DNA of 64,000 bases. Origin: Leptospiraceae bacterium. Lineage in GTDB: Bacteria; Spirochaetota; Leptospiria; Leptospirales; Leptospiraceae. Numbering within the stretch: the stretch's first letter is position 1; each line of letters opens with the position of its first letter. Location: positions 62,001 through 126,000 of the forward strand of contig JACKPB010000010.1 of NCBI GenBank assembly GCA_024233875.1, given 5' to 3'. Of the stretch, positions 36,578-46,152 are shown piece after piece. Both the position numbers and the translations under genes were made by a program. The notes beneath the pieces are model-generated. The model was not told the DNA's origin. It made no database searches and saw only the letters and a program-made list of their open reading frames with translations.

Positions 36578-38764
36578 TTAGAGAGAACTCCACTCTTCAT
36601 CTTTTCTCATCCAAACTCCTTTTTCCGGATCAAGAACGATCATTTGTATCCATTCGCCATCCACCAGGTTCGCGACATTTTTATGTTTGGATAGAATCTT
36701 GTTTATATTTTGAATAGGCGATTCTACCACAACTTGAAGTCTAATCGGTTGATGAATAAACTTTTCTCCATTGAATACAGACTGTAGGGGAAGTCCTGAT
36801 TTCAAATTCCAACTATTCCCTTCCAGAACCCCAAGATTTCCCGTTATAGAATGAATCAACTTGTTTCCGGCTCCGAATTTTTCCGGTGCTACAGTAGATG
36901 CGTAGTACTGAAGGTTGATCCAGGATGTCACAACCATCGGTGCTGTAAGTAGAAGTTCAAGAGTCTTGAGTTCGGGATCTTTCTTGTAGTCATAACTATT
37001 CAGAAAAGATCTCCCTTCTAAATTCAGTCCTTTGGTAATCTCTCTTCTACCTATGATAAATGCGGCGCACCCCGCAAGCCCTGCTTCGGGAAATACTTCA
37101 GCCCAATCTTTGGATCTAACCTCAGCAGATTTTGGATTCAGTCCCATGATCAACTTTTTTTCGAGTCGATTGGATTCTTTAGCAGTCTCCATCCATTTTT
37201 TCAGAACAGGGAGGAAACCGGGTTCAATATTTTTTTCATCAAACAGAATGATTTCATCTGTTACTGTTTCATGTAGGGCAGGAATGAATTTACAGGAATC
37301 AGGTATCACGATATTTTCTGACTGCAAATACAATCTTACTTCTTCTAAGTTGAAAAGTTCACAGGCAAATCTGGCGCTCAACTCACCACTCTGGCCCGAA
37401 CAAGCACCGCAGGCAAGACCTGCTTCATGAGGATTGTTTTCTGTATGACTTCCATGTCCTGTGATGACAATGTACTCCGGAAAATTATCTGTCCATCCGA
37501 GATGCTTCAATACACCGAGAGCTATGGCATTTCTGGTCTCCGGCGGGAGGGATAGAACTGAATTTTTTATATCTCCATTCGAAAGCTTTCTGAATTGACC
37601 TTTATTTTCATTTTGTCTTAGGGTTTTTGAAACTAAGCCCAATCCCGAAAGAAATCCAGCTCCTTCTACATATTGAAAACCAATAGGAAAGGTTCTTTTG
37701 ATTTTTTGAATCCAGGATTTGGTTTCCCAGAAAAGTTTTTGAGAGTTTAGGTCTTTGTCCTTAAAGACGTATGACGGTTTGATCAATGCGGGAGAGTGAC
37801 TGAATTCCTCGCCTGTCCAATACTTATAACCGATAGGCATTCCGAAGAAACCTGCGAACCCTTCAGTTTCAATTTCTAAGGATGAGTTCTCAAGATGTCT
37901 TCTCATGGACTCTGACCTAACGTCTATACAAAAGAGGAATCTGACTCTGGCTTTTGTTCCCTCATCCGAAGAAGTCTTGAGCTTTTGGTTGCCTAAAATT
38001 TTAGCAATCAATTCACTTCTGTATTCCTTTTCTTTTTGTTTTAAGGCGGACAATCTGGATTCAATTTCTGATACGGATTTAGATTCTAGATCCGGAAATA
38101 CATCAGGATTGTATTCATACAGGAAGCATAGTATGGCCAGATAACCGGTGAGTGATGAATTCTCCTCAATTTTTTCCAGCCAGACTTGTTTTCTGAAATA
38201 ACCCGACCAACCCGGCATTAGGAAGAGAAGATACTCCAATACTTGATGATTCAATTTCTTACTGGATTGAGTCAATTTGACAATACTTCCAAGAGCATCT
38301 ACAGGTAAAGATTTGAGAGCATTCTTTGATTCGACGTCCAATAATCCTCTGAAGATAGGATCCTTTTGTGCCCAATTTCTAAAAGCTTCCCAGATCGGAA
38401 GATTCTTCCAGGGGTTTGACCAAAAGGAAGTTCCTCTATCAGAATAAGATGTGAGAAATCCACCCAGGAGGGATTCCAATCTATATGTAGGATTGGATGA
38501 TTTCTTTTTTAATTTTGATATCTTACCATTTTCCAGAAGCTCAATATCCGGAACTAATTCTGTTCCCATAAGTTTTTCCAGATATGGCATAGCAACTTCG
38601 AAAGGTTTGTCTGTGTATCCCAGAAAAGGGTTGACTGCTATATAAGATTCGAGGTCCCAAAGAGGGGACACTCTTTCTAAAATTGCAATCACTTCTGTTT
38701 CTGATATTCCGGTGTCTTTAACGATCTCTTCCATATTTGCCCTCTCTAATAGATTTTTATTCAT
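36578..38764 (-). CDS. dabA: Inorganic carbon transporter subunit DabA (UPF0753/DUF2309)
   Basis: DabA is the cytoplasmic subunit of the DAB complex, which uses the proton gradient to drive CO2 uptake and hydration to bicarbonate. The 728-residue protein keeps the beta-carbonic-anhydrase-like zinc residues: Cys279 and Asp281 in FCIDVRSE, His437 in ITGHGSH and Cys452 in AGLACGACSG. The spacing of His to Cys (15) equals that in the characterised Halothiobacillus protein. The N-terminal region YIAVNPFLGY matches the family opening. It overlaps dabB by four bases (ATGA). Length is shorter than in autotrophs, near the short class of the family. Membrane segments are absent, as expected. Confidence 0.9.
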   Translation of the reverse strand: MNKNLLERANMEEIVKDTGISETEVIAILERVSPLWDLESYIAVNPFLGYTDKPFEVAMPYLEKLMGTELVPDIELLENGKISKLKKKSSNPTYRLESLLGGFLTSYSDRGTSFWSNPWKNLPIWEAFRNWAQKDPIFRGLLDVESKNALKSLPVDALGSIVKLTQSSKKLNHQVLEYLLFLMPGWSGYFRKQVWLEKIEENSSLTGYLAILCFLYEYNPDVFPDLESKSVSEIESRLSALKQKEKEYRSELIAKILGNQKLKTSSDEGTKARVRFLFCIDVRSESMRRHLENSSLEIETEGFAGFFGMPIGYKYWTGEEFSHSPALIKPSYVFKDKDLNSQKLFWETKSWIQKIKRTFPIGFQYVEGAGFLSGLGLVSKTLRQNENKGQFRKLSNGDIKNSVLSLPPETRNAIALGVLKHLGWTDNFPEYIVITGHGSHTENNPHEAGLACGACSGQSGELSARFACELFNLEEVRLYLQSENIVIPDSCKFIPALHETVTDEIILFDEKNIEPGFLPVLKKWMETAKESNRLEKKLIMGLNPKSAEVRSKDWAEVFPEAGLAGCAAFIIGRREITKGLNLEGRSFLNSYDYKKDPELKTLELLLTAPMVVTSWINLQYYASTVAPEKFGAGNKLIHSITGNLGVLEGNSWNLKSGLPLQSVFNGEKFIHQPIRLQVVVESPIQNINKILSKHKNVANLVDGEWIQMIVLDPEKGVWMRKDEEWSSL

Positions 38765-40035
38765 GATTTTAACCTCTGGATGAATTTATCTGAAAATATA
38801 CCTGAAAGAAAGCCTCTCTGTGAAAGGCAGTACAGGGAAAGAAACAGGCTTGAATTCTTCCATACAGGAAGGGAAAGAACTAAAAAACCAAGCGCTGAGA
38901 GAAAGAAAACTCCTACCCATGAATGGATGGAGTGGTGATAGTCCTGATTGAGACTGACACCTGTGATCCATTCTCCGATTCCGGGCAGAACCAGGGCACC
39001 ACCACAGAGTGCCAGGATAAAAGGTATACTGTAACCCCAACCGTCCTTTGGTAGGAAGCCGATCAAGGTAAGTGTGAAAAGAGTCACCATCGCTATTTCT
39101 GTACTCTGGTAATACAATCCGAGTCCCAGGGGGAGAACTAAAGTTGCAGACCCTACTATAAATCTATAGGATGGAGATCTAAAGGGAAGGGCAGGGATGA
39201 ATTCTCTACTACCTGCACTCAGGAAGCCATACGCTTTATAGAATCCATGACCCATGAGATGAAGTATGACTAAGGGGTAAAGACCCAGGGCGAATTCTAC
39301 CATCATGAAACCCATCTGTCCAAGTGTAGAATAAGCTAATTTTCTTTTGATATCAGACTGAGTGAGCATGCTGAGTCCACCTATCCAAACTGTGATCATA
39401 CCGGAGACCAAGATCATCCAGAGAACCGGATTTCCTTCGGGAAAGAGGAAATGAAATTTGACCAAAAGAAACCCTCCCGCATTGATAATCCCCGCATGCA
39501 TTATCGCAGAGACAGGAGTGGGAGCTTCAATTGTTTCAGGTAGCCAGAAGTGAAATGGGAATTGAGCGCTCTTTATCAAAGCGGCTAGTGAAAAAAATAA
39601 GGAGGGTAGGAAAAAAACATCCATAGTTCTTTCCTGAGGAATTGTTTTTGATATCTCTAAGGCTTCTGTGAGGAAAAAAGTTCCGAAACTTTTGTAGAAA
39701 AAATAAATCGCCAGAGCAAATGAGAGATCTCCAATTCTGGAGAGGTAAAATTTTTTCCATGCTGCGTACCCGGCTCTCTCTCTCTCCGGGAAAGACAATA
39801 GGAGATTGTGAAGTCCTGTACTTACTAAAATGAAACCCAGAAATACTACCAGGATATGGTTGGTAGAAAAGAGAAGCAGAGCACTGAAGACAGTGAAGTA
39901 CAACTCGAATATCCATTTCCTTCCCGAAGCTTCCCTTTCAAAATTCTTATGAGAATATTTCAGAATGAAAAAGCTAAGAATGCTGATGTAAGCTATCATG
40001 CTGATGCTGAGTCTATCAAGGCTGATATAGTTCAT
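38761..40035 (-). CDS. dabB: DabB, NuoL-like proton-conducting membrane subunit
   Basis: The 424-residue polytopic membrane protein belongs to the NuoL/MrpA-type antiporter family: FYLSRIGDLSFALAIYF, FPFHFWLPETIEAPTPVSAI, the MHAG segment, and SDIKRKLAYSTLGQMGFMM are the family signatures, with a conserved Lys and His typical of proton channels. As DabB it supplies proton energy to DabA rather than belonging to complex I; no other nuo genes are near. The start at 40035 follows AAAGGAGGACGGGGT, a strong ribosome-binding site; a longer frame from 40227 gives an unlikely N-terminus. A palindrome lies about 45 bases upstream. First gene of the operon. Confidence 0.88.
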   Translation of the reverse strand: MNYISLDRLSISMIAYISILSFFILKYSHKNFEREASGRKWIFELYFTVFSALLLFSTNHILVVFLGFILVSTGLHNLLLSFPERERAGYAAWKKFYLSRIGDLSFALAIYFFYKSFGTFFLTEALEISKTIPQERTMDVFFLPSLFFSLAALIKSAQFPFHFWLPETIEAPTPVSAIMHAGIINAGGFLLVKFHFLFPEGNPVLWMILVSGMITVWIGGLSMLTQSDIKRKLAYSTLGQMGFMMVEFALGLYPLVILHLMGHGFYKAYGFLSAGSREFIPALPFRSPSYRFIVGSATLVLPLGLGLYYQSTEIAMVTLFTLTLIGFLPKDGWGYSIPFILALCGGALVLPGIGEWITGVSLNQDYHHSIHSWVGVFFLSALGFLVLSLPVWKNSSLFLSLYCLSQRGFLSGIFSDKFIQRLKS

Positions 40036-40080
40036 ACCCCGTCCTCCTTTATATATGATCAAGAAATTATGTAAAAATAT

Positions 40081-40100
40081 ACATGAAATAAAATTCATGT
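40081..40100. promoter_or_regulatory. Palindromic operator upstream of dabB
   Basis: ACATGAAATAAAATTCATGT has 8-base outer arms (TACATGAA and TTCATGTA, 40080-40101) and matches the palindrome before the winged-helix gene at 17 of 20 positions. It lies about 45 bases before the dabB ATG, close to where promoter elements must be, so binding would block transcription. The probable binder is the operon's own regulator. Confidence 0.7.
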
Positions 40101-40263
40101 ATTTGTATGCATGATTTTCTCCTGTGAGTTTTTGTCGAGATTTTTTTAAAAAAAATGCTCCCTTTATTTGCAGAGTAAAACTTTCCAAAATCAGTCTTGA
40201 TAGGGTGCTCCCGGATCTCTCAATCAAAAAACCTTGTTTTTTCCTCCTATATCGGTTTTCAAA

Positions 40264-40331
40264 AATTCCTCTTAAGATGTGTGGAATAGCTGATTCTTCT
40301 GTGAATGAGCAAATATCTTTGAAAATGACTA
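40264..40331 (+). repeat. Dispersed intergenic repeat, copy B
   Basis: Shares the core TAGCTGATTCTTCTGTGAAT with copy A, with AATTCCTCTTAAG upstream as in A. Its 3' part CTTTGAAAATGACTAGAAAA matches copy C closely. It lies in the dabB/FadL divergent region, so it may be part of a regulatory or mobile-repeat family. Confidence 0.6.
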
Positions 40332-40733
40332 GAAAATGAAAAGGAAAGAAACTTTATAAAAATTAAAGACGGGTTGAGATTTTGTACTTAGAGACTCTCA
40401 ATCTAAATTGAAACTTTTCCATGGGAATGCTTCGATCTAATCTTCTGTTGAATCTATACCTACTGAAAGAAGGGAAAGTGTGTATGATGAATCAATCAGA
40501 AAGACCGAAAATAAACCTTTGAAAGGTTAAGATTTTGTTAAAATACCTCAGAATTCATAATCATGACGTTGATCATAGTGAAAAGAAAGGTTATTTATGC
40601 AGAAATAATTTGTTATCAGGGAGTAATTGGGAGTAGAGTCTTTTTTTATTATCAGGATTAAATCACTTGGCAGAGAGGATAAGTATTATAATAAAGAATC
40701 TACGAAATTTCTAAGGATTTTTGGAGGCTTTCA

Positions 40734-42155
40734 TTGAGATTATTTCTAATCATATTCACTATATATTTTCTTTCCATTCTAAAAATTTTTGCTGATGATT
40801 ACCATAATATTCAAAATTTTTACGGAGCTAGGGCTACCGGGATGGGAGGAGCTTATTCTGCTATTTCGGATGATACCTCAGGAGCATTTTACAATCCGGC
40901 GGGTCTTTCTTTTATTTCAGAAAATCATTATTCAATAAATGTCAGTAGTTATAGGACAAATGAGCAGGAGTTCAGGGATCTCTTCGGACCGGGTCAGAAC
41001 TACAACAGGATCTCAAGGAATTACCTGCCTAATTTTGTTGGTTTCAGTCGAAAATTGGGTAAATGGAATTTGACTGTCACCATGCTCAACCCTGTAAATG
41101 AAAGCTTTGATCAGACAAATCGTATTACAAATCCTATCTATCGAAGAAATCTTTCACAATTAGATATCAACTACAATAGGGAAAGCTTTCAGCTATTGGT
41201 GGGACCATCTCTGGCTTATCAATTTACGGATAGATTTTCTATTGGTTTAACCTCTTACTATTTATACGATAGCAATAAAGTCACTTATTCCCAGAAAGAA
41301 AATCAATACAATAATAATGTTACTGTAGTTCAGGATCTCGAAAGAAGAAGAACTTCGGGAGTATTGCCTATTTTAGGAATTCAAATTATGCCGTTTGATA
41401 TTATTTCTATAGGTGCATCTATTAAACAGACATATGTTACAGGGGGAAGTATTTCATCCACTACCAATGTTACTTCAGCCGGAAGAACGGGAGGACCTTC
41501 TTCTTTAATTTCTCAGGGTTCTGAAAATCTTGTTGCTTTCGGAGCTGATGGATTGCCCTCAATTCAGGGTGGTATGGTGAAAGGAATTCCTCAGACTTAT
41601 GAAGCCAGAGGAGGTATTGCTCTTTTTCCGACCAGAAGAATAACAATAACCGGAGATATGATTTATACCAGTGGATATAAATTATTTTATAACCGGAATA
41701 GTTTGGATTTGCAGAGCATGAATTATACCTATAGAGATCCGTATATGAATCAATATGAGAGAAATCATACTTTAAATTTTGCGGGAGGTATAGAGTTTTA
41801 TATTACAGATTACATTGTAATACGATTAGGCGGATATAGCAATAAATCGAATAATAGAAGGGTAAGCTGGTGGCAAGGAGCTCTTCTTTCTCAACTCAAT
41901 AACAATCAGGGGCCCAACTCAAATTTAAATATTACACAAAACATTCAATACGAACTTCCTTCCTATAGGGAAATTCATGCGAACATGAAAGGGTATACTT
42001 TCGGTTTGGGATTTGAGACATCAAGTGCAACCTTTAGTATCTCCATAGCACATCAGGCAGGAAATGGGATTGGATTTGTAGACAAATATCAACTTCCTAC
42101 TCAGGCAGTCCTCAAAGACACTATGATCTTCTTATCCGGTGGATCTAAATATTGA
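40734..42155 (+). CDS. FadL/OmpP1/TodX-family outer-membrane transporter
   Basis: The 473-residue protein has a signal peptide (RLFLIIFTIYFLSILKIFA, cleavage before DDYHNI) and the FadL hallmark NFYGARATGMGGAYSAISDD followed by TSGAFYNPAGLSF. The body is a beta barrel with alternating strands and Gly/Asn/Tyr-rich turns. FadL-like proteins carry hydrophobic compounds such as long-chain fatty acids across the outer membrane. A leptospire lives on long-chain fatty acids, so that role fits, although the substrate here is untested. TTG start with GGAGG at 40723-40727. Confidence 0.85.
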   Translation: MRLFLIIFTIYFLSILKIFADDYHNIQNFYGARATGMGGAYSAISDDTSGAFYNPAGLSFISENHYSINVSSYRTNEQEFRDLFGPGQNYNRISRNYLPNFVGFSRKLGKWNLTVTMLNPVNESFDQTNRITNPIYRRNLSQLDINYNRESFQLLVGPSLAYQFTDRFSIGLTSYYLYDSNKVTYSQKENQYNNNVTVVQDLERRRTSGVLPILGIQIMPFDIISIGASIKQTYVTGGSISSTTNVTSAGRTGGPSSLISQGSENLVAFGADGLPSIQGGMVKGIPQTYEARGGIALFPTRRITITGDMIYTSGYKLFYNRNSLDLQSMNYTYRDPYMNQYERNHTLNFAGGIEFYITDYIVIRLGGYSNKSNNRRVSWWQGALLSQLNNNQGPNSNLNITQNIQYELPSYREIHANMKGYTFGLGFETSSATFSISIAHQAGNGIGFVDKYQLPTQAVLKDTMIFLSGGSKY

Positions 42156-42228
42156 GTTTGTTTAAAATTATAGAACCTCTTCTAGCACAAAAAGAAAAAT
42201 AATATTAATAAAAACAGATAGAAATAAA

Positions 42229-43629
42229 TTGTCCGATATGGAAATGGATTTGATTGTTGAATTTATTATTTTAGCTCTAGTGATTGCTCAATTTGTTCTT
42301 ATTGTTTTTCTTTTATTTAGAAAGAATTCAGATACTTCGGCAATGGTATCACAAAAACTTCTCGATTTTGAAAATCGATTGATTCGAATCGAAGGCTCGA
42401 TTCGTGAAGAGTTTTCGAAAAATCGAGATGAGAGTCTTAAGTTTGGTAGGGAGGGTAGGGAGGAACTGTCCGGATCTCTCAAGTCTTTTGAGGAAAAGTT
42501 CATCACAAGTATTTCAGGTTTCACGGGAATCATCGATTCAAATATCAAATCCATCAAGGCCTTATTGGACTCTTCCTCAAAATCGAATCGGGACGAATTG
42601 ACCCATTCTCTGAAGCTATTTGAAGAGAAATTTTCATCCCGGATCGAAGTACTGACCAAAGATACAAGTCTGGTCCTTGAAAAGAGCAGAGAAACAATCG
42701 AAAAGAAACTCGGTGACATCCAAAAAGAAAATGGTGAAAAACTCGAAAAAATGAGAGAGACTGTAGATGAAAAACTCCACAAAACTCTAGAGACAAGGTT
42801 GGGAGAATCTTTCAAATTGGTCAGCGAAAGATTGGAATTGGTACAAAAAGGTCTGGGAGAGATGCAGAGTCTGGCGACCGGAGTAGGAGATTTGAAGAAG
42901 GTATTGTCCAACGTAAAGACCAAGGGTGTACTCGGTGAATACCAACTCGGAGCTATTTTGGAACAACTCCTTGCCCCTCATCAATACGCTAGAAATGTAG
43001 CCACGAAATCAGGAAGTCGGGAGAATGTAGAATTCGCAGTGAAAATTCCTTCCAAAGAAGATTCAGACAAAACAATCTGGCTTCCGATCGATTCCAAGTT
43101 CCCGACTGTAGATTACGAAACTCTAATGGATGCTTACGAAACCGGTGACATTGTACTATTAGAAAAATCTAAAAAAGAATTGGAAAGTAAAATCAAAAAT
43201 TTTGCAAAAGAGATTCACTCAAAGTACATTGATCCTCCAAAAACAACTGATTTTGCGATTATGTTCCTACCCTTCGAGGGTCTTTATGCTGAGGTATTGA
43301 GAATTCCCGGATTGTTTGAAAACATACAATCTGCATTCAGGATTACTATAGCCGGTCCGACTACGATTTCTGCATTTTTGAATAGTCTGCAAATGGGATT
43401 CAGAAGTCTTGCTGTCGAAAAGAGAACAGGTGAGATCTGGGATGTCCTCAGTGCGGTTCGCACGGAATTTGGAAAGTTTGGAGATGTTCTCGATGCTACA
43501 AAAAAGAAATTGGATCAGGCAAGTGCTGAATTGGAAAAAACGGGAGTCCGGACAAGGAAGATAGAAAAACATCTTCAGAGATTCGATACTTTGCCGGAAA
43601 CTGACACTCAAAATTTATTGGATATATAA
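42229..43629 (+). CDS. rmuC: DNA recombination protein RmuC
   Basis: The 466-residue protein has one N-terminal membrane helix (about 8-30), a long coiled coil (about 45-225, many Leu/Glu/Lys heptads) and the RmuC nuclease-like domain after residue 220: KGVLGEYQLGAILEQLLAPHQY, VEFAVKIP, WLPIDSKFPTVDYE, DFAIMFLPFEGLYAEVLR and GPTTISAFLNSLQMGFRSL. RmuC limits recombination at inverted repeats. The start is TTG at 42229, with in-frame ATG codons at 42238 and 42244 as alternatives. Transcribed towards the metallopeptidase gene. Confidence 0.92.
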   Translation: MSDMEMDLIVEFIILALVIAQFVLIVFLLFRKNSDTSAMVSQKLLDFENRLIRIEGSIREEFSKNRDESLKFGREGREELSGSLKSFEEKFITSISGFTGIIDSNIKSIKALLDSSSKSNRDELTHSLKLFEEKFSSRIEVLTKDTSLVLEKSRETIEKKLGDIQKENGEKLEKMRETVDEKLHKTLETRLGESFKLVSERLELVQKGLGEMQSLATGVGDLKKVLSNVKTKGVLGEYQLGAILEQLLAPHQYARNVATKSGSRENVEFAVKIPSKEDSDKTIWLPIDSKFPTVDYETLMDAYETGDIVLLEKSKKELESKIKNFAKEIHSKYIDPPKTTDFAIMFLPFEGLYAEVLRIPGLFENIQSAFRITIAGPTTISAFLNSLQMGFRSLAVEKRTGEIWDVLSAVRTEFGKFGDVLDATKKKLDQASAELEKTGVRTRKIEKHLQRFDTLPETDTQNLLDI

Positions 43630-43737
43630 AAAATAAAATCTAAGTATTCGGAGACTAGGAAGGTAAGGAGTTTGTCTAACCACAATTGGTTGATTGTTTT
43701 CTTGAATGAAAATCAATATTGTTTTTGGTTGGAAACT

Positions 43738-45012
43738 TTAATTGTCCCGAAAGTATTGGATGGCATCATGAAAGATCTCAACTGATTCTTTTTGAAATAC
43801 ATTTTGGAAGGTCTCTTCTTCGTCTAATCCCGAACAAAAGTTTTCATTCAGATCACGGATTTTTTGAATTCCGTACTTTCGATGTATGAATTCTAAAACG
43901 AGTCCACCCGCTATGTAGACTTCCATGCTTCCGTATTGATAAGATTTTAATTCCTTCTTATTGTTTGTCTGTCTTGAATAATTTTGAAATTCCAATAGAA
44001 ATCTTTCTTTTAATTGTTTATCTATCTGTAATGGAACAAAAACAGCTATACCTTCATTGAACCAGGTAGGAGGTGAAGGGAGAAGACCTTTGAGGTTGGA
44101 TCTTTTGATTGTCATACATCTGTGTTGTTGAAAATTATGAGTCAATTCGTGGAGAAGTAAGTAGTGATGATTGGAGTTAGAAAATAAAAAATCATTCAGA
44201 GAGCTTTCGGTTTGTTTTTTAAGAGACTTTCCGCAACAAATCTTGATTCCTGCGATTCCTCCATGCCCTCCTTTTGTATTTGAGTTTTTCGTGTTCAATA
44301 GTTTTTGGAATCTTTTTTCTGAATCAATGAGTATTACAGGAATAGTGCCCGGATTTTTCATGCCCAATTGGTTTTCTATAAGTTTTAGAAACTGATAGTA
44401 CTCTTTTCTGGATTTGAAGGTCTCTAGATAAGTTTTCCATTCATTAGAAAAATGGATCATTAAGTTTTCATAGTTCTCAAATCTTGGGGTCCAGAACCCG
44501 GGCTCGTAAAGGGTAAAGTGATGGATCCCATCATCTTTCATACTATGATGGGTGAATTCTATTCTCCCCGATACAGGATGTCTGTATCTCTCCAGGCGAC
44601 TCCCATCCGGATAGTATAAGTAATTTTTTCCGAGACACTCTTTACAGTTTTCACCTAACTTTTCAAATTTGTATCCATCTTTTTCAATTGATTTGTAACC
44701 ATACAATCTAGAATCAAGGATCGTGCCGTCAGGTAATTTCCATTGGAAGATGCCATTGTCCCAGATGCTGAGTAAACTTTCTTGGATGGCATAGACTCCG
44801 GGAGGAAGTTTGGTGAATCGGGATTCTTCCAATGCCTGATATTTCTTCCATATGGGGAAGTTTTCTTTGGATGCGGAAAGATAGTCTTCCGGAGCGGAAA
44901 GATTCAATTTGCCCAGATCCCAAAGTGGGAAATCTAGGGGTTCTCTCTCATTTGATTCTGAGTAAATGACAATAGATAGGAGGATCGAAATAAGTAGGAT
45001 GATGGTTTTCAT
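43738..45012 (-). CDS. Secreted gluzincin-type metallopeptidase
   Basis: A 424-residue protein with a signal peptide (TIILLISILLSIVIYSES) and a zinc-peptidase motif HELTH (His288, Glu289, His292) followed 28 residues later by Glu320 in WFNEGIAVF, the gluzincin (MA clan) third ligand. The N-terminal half has DGTILDSRLYGY and LYYPDGSRLERY repeats of a beta-rich kind. Substrate unknown. The protein is probably periplasmic or exported; a transmembrane helix after the signal is absent. It is convergent with rmuC and lies after the desaturase on the same strand with a 213-base gap. Confidence 0.7.
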   Translation of the reverse strand: MKTIILLISILLSIVIYSESNEREPLDFPLWDLGKLNLSAPEDYLSASKENFPIWKKYQALEESRFTKLPPGVYAIQESLLSIWDNGIFQWKLPDGTILDSRLYGYKSIEKDGYKFEKLGENCKECLGKNYLYYPDGSRLERYRHPVSGRIEFTHHSMKDDGIHHFTLYEPGFWTPRFENYENLMIHFSNEWKTYLETFKSRKEYYQFLKLIENQLGMKNPGTIPVILIDSEKRFQKLLNTKNSNTKGGHGGIAGIKICCGKSLKKQTESSLNDFLFSNSNHHYLLLHELTHNFQQHRCMTIKRSNLKGLLPSPPTWFNEGIAVFVPLQIDKQLKERFLLEFQNYSRQTNNKKELKSYQYGSMEVYIAGGLVLEFIHRKYGIQKIRDLNENFCSGLDEEETFQNVFQKESVEIFHDAIQYFRDN

Positions 45013-45184
45013 TTTTCTCCTTTCTATAGCCTAATAAGAGTTTGACTTCAATTGGATTGAAACGAGCCAAGTTTTATTTACTATTAAAGTAGTTTAAATT
45101 CAATAAGAATCAAGTTCAATCCAAATATTTTTGGGATTGGACCTGTAAGGGTGGAGGAGAGAAAAATGAGTTTTGATTGAGAAC

Positions 45185-45214
45185 CCCACTCCTATTTAGA
45201 GGAAAAGGAGTGGG
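45185..45214. terminator. Hairpin after the desaturase gene
   Basis: Perfect 9-base inverted repeat CCCACTCCT (45185-45193) and AGGAGTGGG (45206-45214) around a 12-base loop, 12 bases after the desaturase stop. The strong stem fits a terminator on the minus strand, though the following T run is weak. Confidence 0.6.
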
Positions 45215-45225
45215 TAATTCGGAAA

Positions 45226-46152
45226 TCAATGATTGGGTGTAGCTGAAGTTGCAAATTGGGGGATGGATTCGATTTTTATTTTTTCACCGTGAAGGCCTTT
45301 GAATTCCTTCTTACCTTTTGCTATCGCATCATTTCTCAGTCCTTCTTCGAGAACTCTTTCAGGAACCGGTTTTAGATCCCAGATCAATCCAACAAAACTT
45401 AGAAGTTTGAGAACATAGTAAGTGATGTCTACTTCCCACCAGTAAAAACCCATTCTAGCAGAATGTCTGTAGTGATGATGGTTGTTGTGCCAACCTTCAC
45501 CGAAGGTAATGATCGCAAGGAAAAAGTTATTCTTGCTATCCTCGCCTGTATTGTATCTTTGTTTTCCGATAACGTGGGCTAAGGAATTGATGAACCAGGT
45601 TGCATGTCCTGAAAAGAAATTGGCAACACCATATCCCCACACAAGGACAGGCCAGCTGATGAGTCCGAGGATGATAGAGTAGGTTAAAGGTGGAATCCAG
45701 TGATACTTATCCAACCATACAAGTTCGGGATATTTTGTGTAGTCTTTGATCATCTTTGGATCCCAATCATTGTGGTCATCTTTCAGGAACCATAGCATAT
45801 GGGAATGCCAGAATCCATGTCGGGGAGAGTGTAGGTCTCTATCTGTGTCAGAATATTTGTGGTGATTTCTGTGGTGGGCTGCCCACCAAAGCGGACCTTT
45901 CTGCATAGCCGATGCACCCAATACAGCCAGAAAAAACTGAAATGGACGGGATGTCTTGTAAGCGTTGTGAGAAAAATATCGATGGTACACACCGGTGATT
46001 GCAAACATTCTTATAAAATAAGTGAAGAATGCGATTCCGACCAAATACCAGGAAAATTCAGTGAAGAATGCAAAGATCGGTGTCAGCATAATTAAAATGA
46101 ATAGAGTCAGTTGAACCGGATTTCCCTTTGGTTTTTCTATTTGAGCTTCCAT
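45226..46152 (-). CDS. Acyl-CoA (delta-9-type) fatty acid desaturase
   Basis: The 308-residue membrane protein has the three His boxes of the di-iron desaturases: HRYFSH (57-62), HRNHH (94-98) and HNNHH (222-226), with four membrane helices between and around them. It inserts a double bond into acyl-CoA chains, controlling membrane fluidity. The sequence pattern (WWAAHHRNHHKYSDTDRDLHSP) is that of stearoyl-CoA-type delta-9 enzymes rather than acyl-ACP ones. AGGAAA precedes the ATG. It appears to be a single gene with its own terminator. Confidence 0.92.
   Translation of the reverse strand: MEAQIEKPKGNPVQLTLFILIMLTPIFAFFTEFSWYLVGIAFFTYFIRMFAITGVYHRYFSHNAYKTSRPFQFFLAVLGASAMQKGPLWWAAHHRNHHKYSDTDRDLHSPRHGFWHSHMLWFLKDDHNDWDPKMIKDYTKYPELVWLDKYHWIPPLTYSIILGLISWPVLVWGYGVANFFSGHATWFINSLAHVIGKQRYNTGEDSKNNFFLAIITFGEGWHNNHHHYRHSARMGFYWWEVDITYYVLKLLSFVGLIWDLKPVPERVLEEGLRNDAIAKGKKEFKGLHGEKIKIESIPQFATSATPNH

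Larger units (their letters stand above)
40036..40733. other. Long intergenic region between dabB and the FadL-like gene
   Basis: A 698-base region between divergent genes. It holds the dabB operator (40081-40100), the dispersed repeat copy B (40264-40331), and presumably two promoters. A plus frame of 71 codons at 40124-40339 ends inside the repeat and looks like chance. A 300-base part from about 40400 to 40700 shows nothing recognisable. Confidence 0.5.

Noticed and set aside
38761..40035. dabB as a complex I nuoL gene
   Set aside because: No other nuo genes are adjacent, and it overlaps a dabA gene with all zinc ligands; the pair defines DAB.
40124..40339. Plus frame of 71 codons between dabB and the FadL-like gene
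   Set aside because: No ribosome-binding site, low-complexity composition, and its last 25 codons are just the dispersed repeat copy B read in frame.
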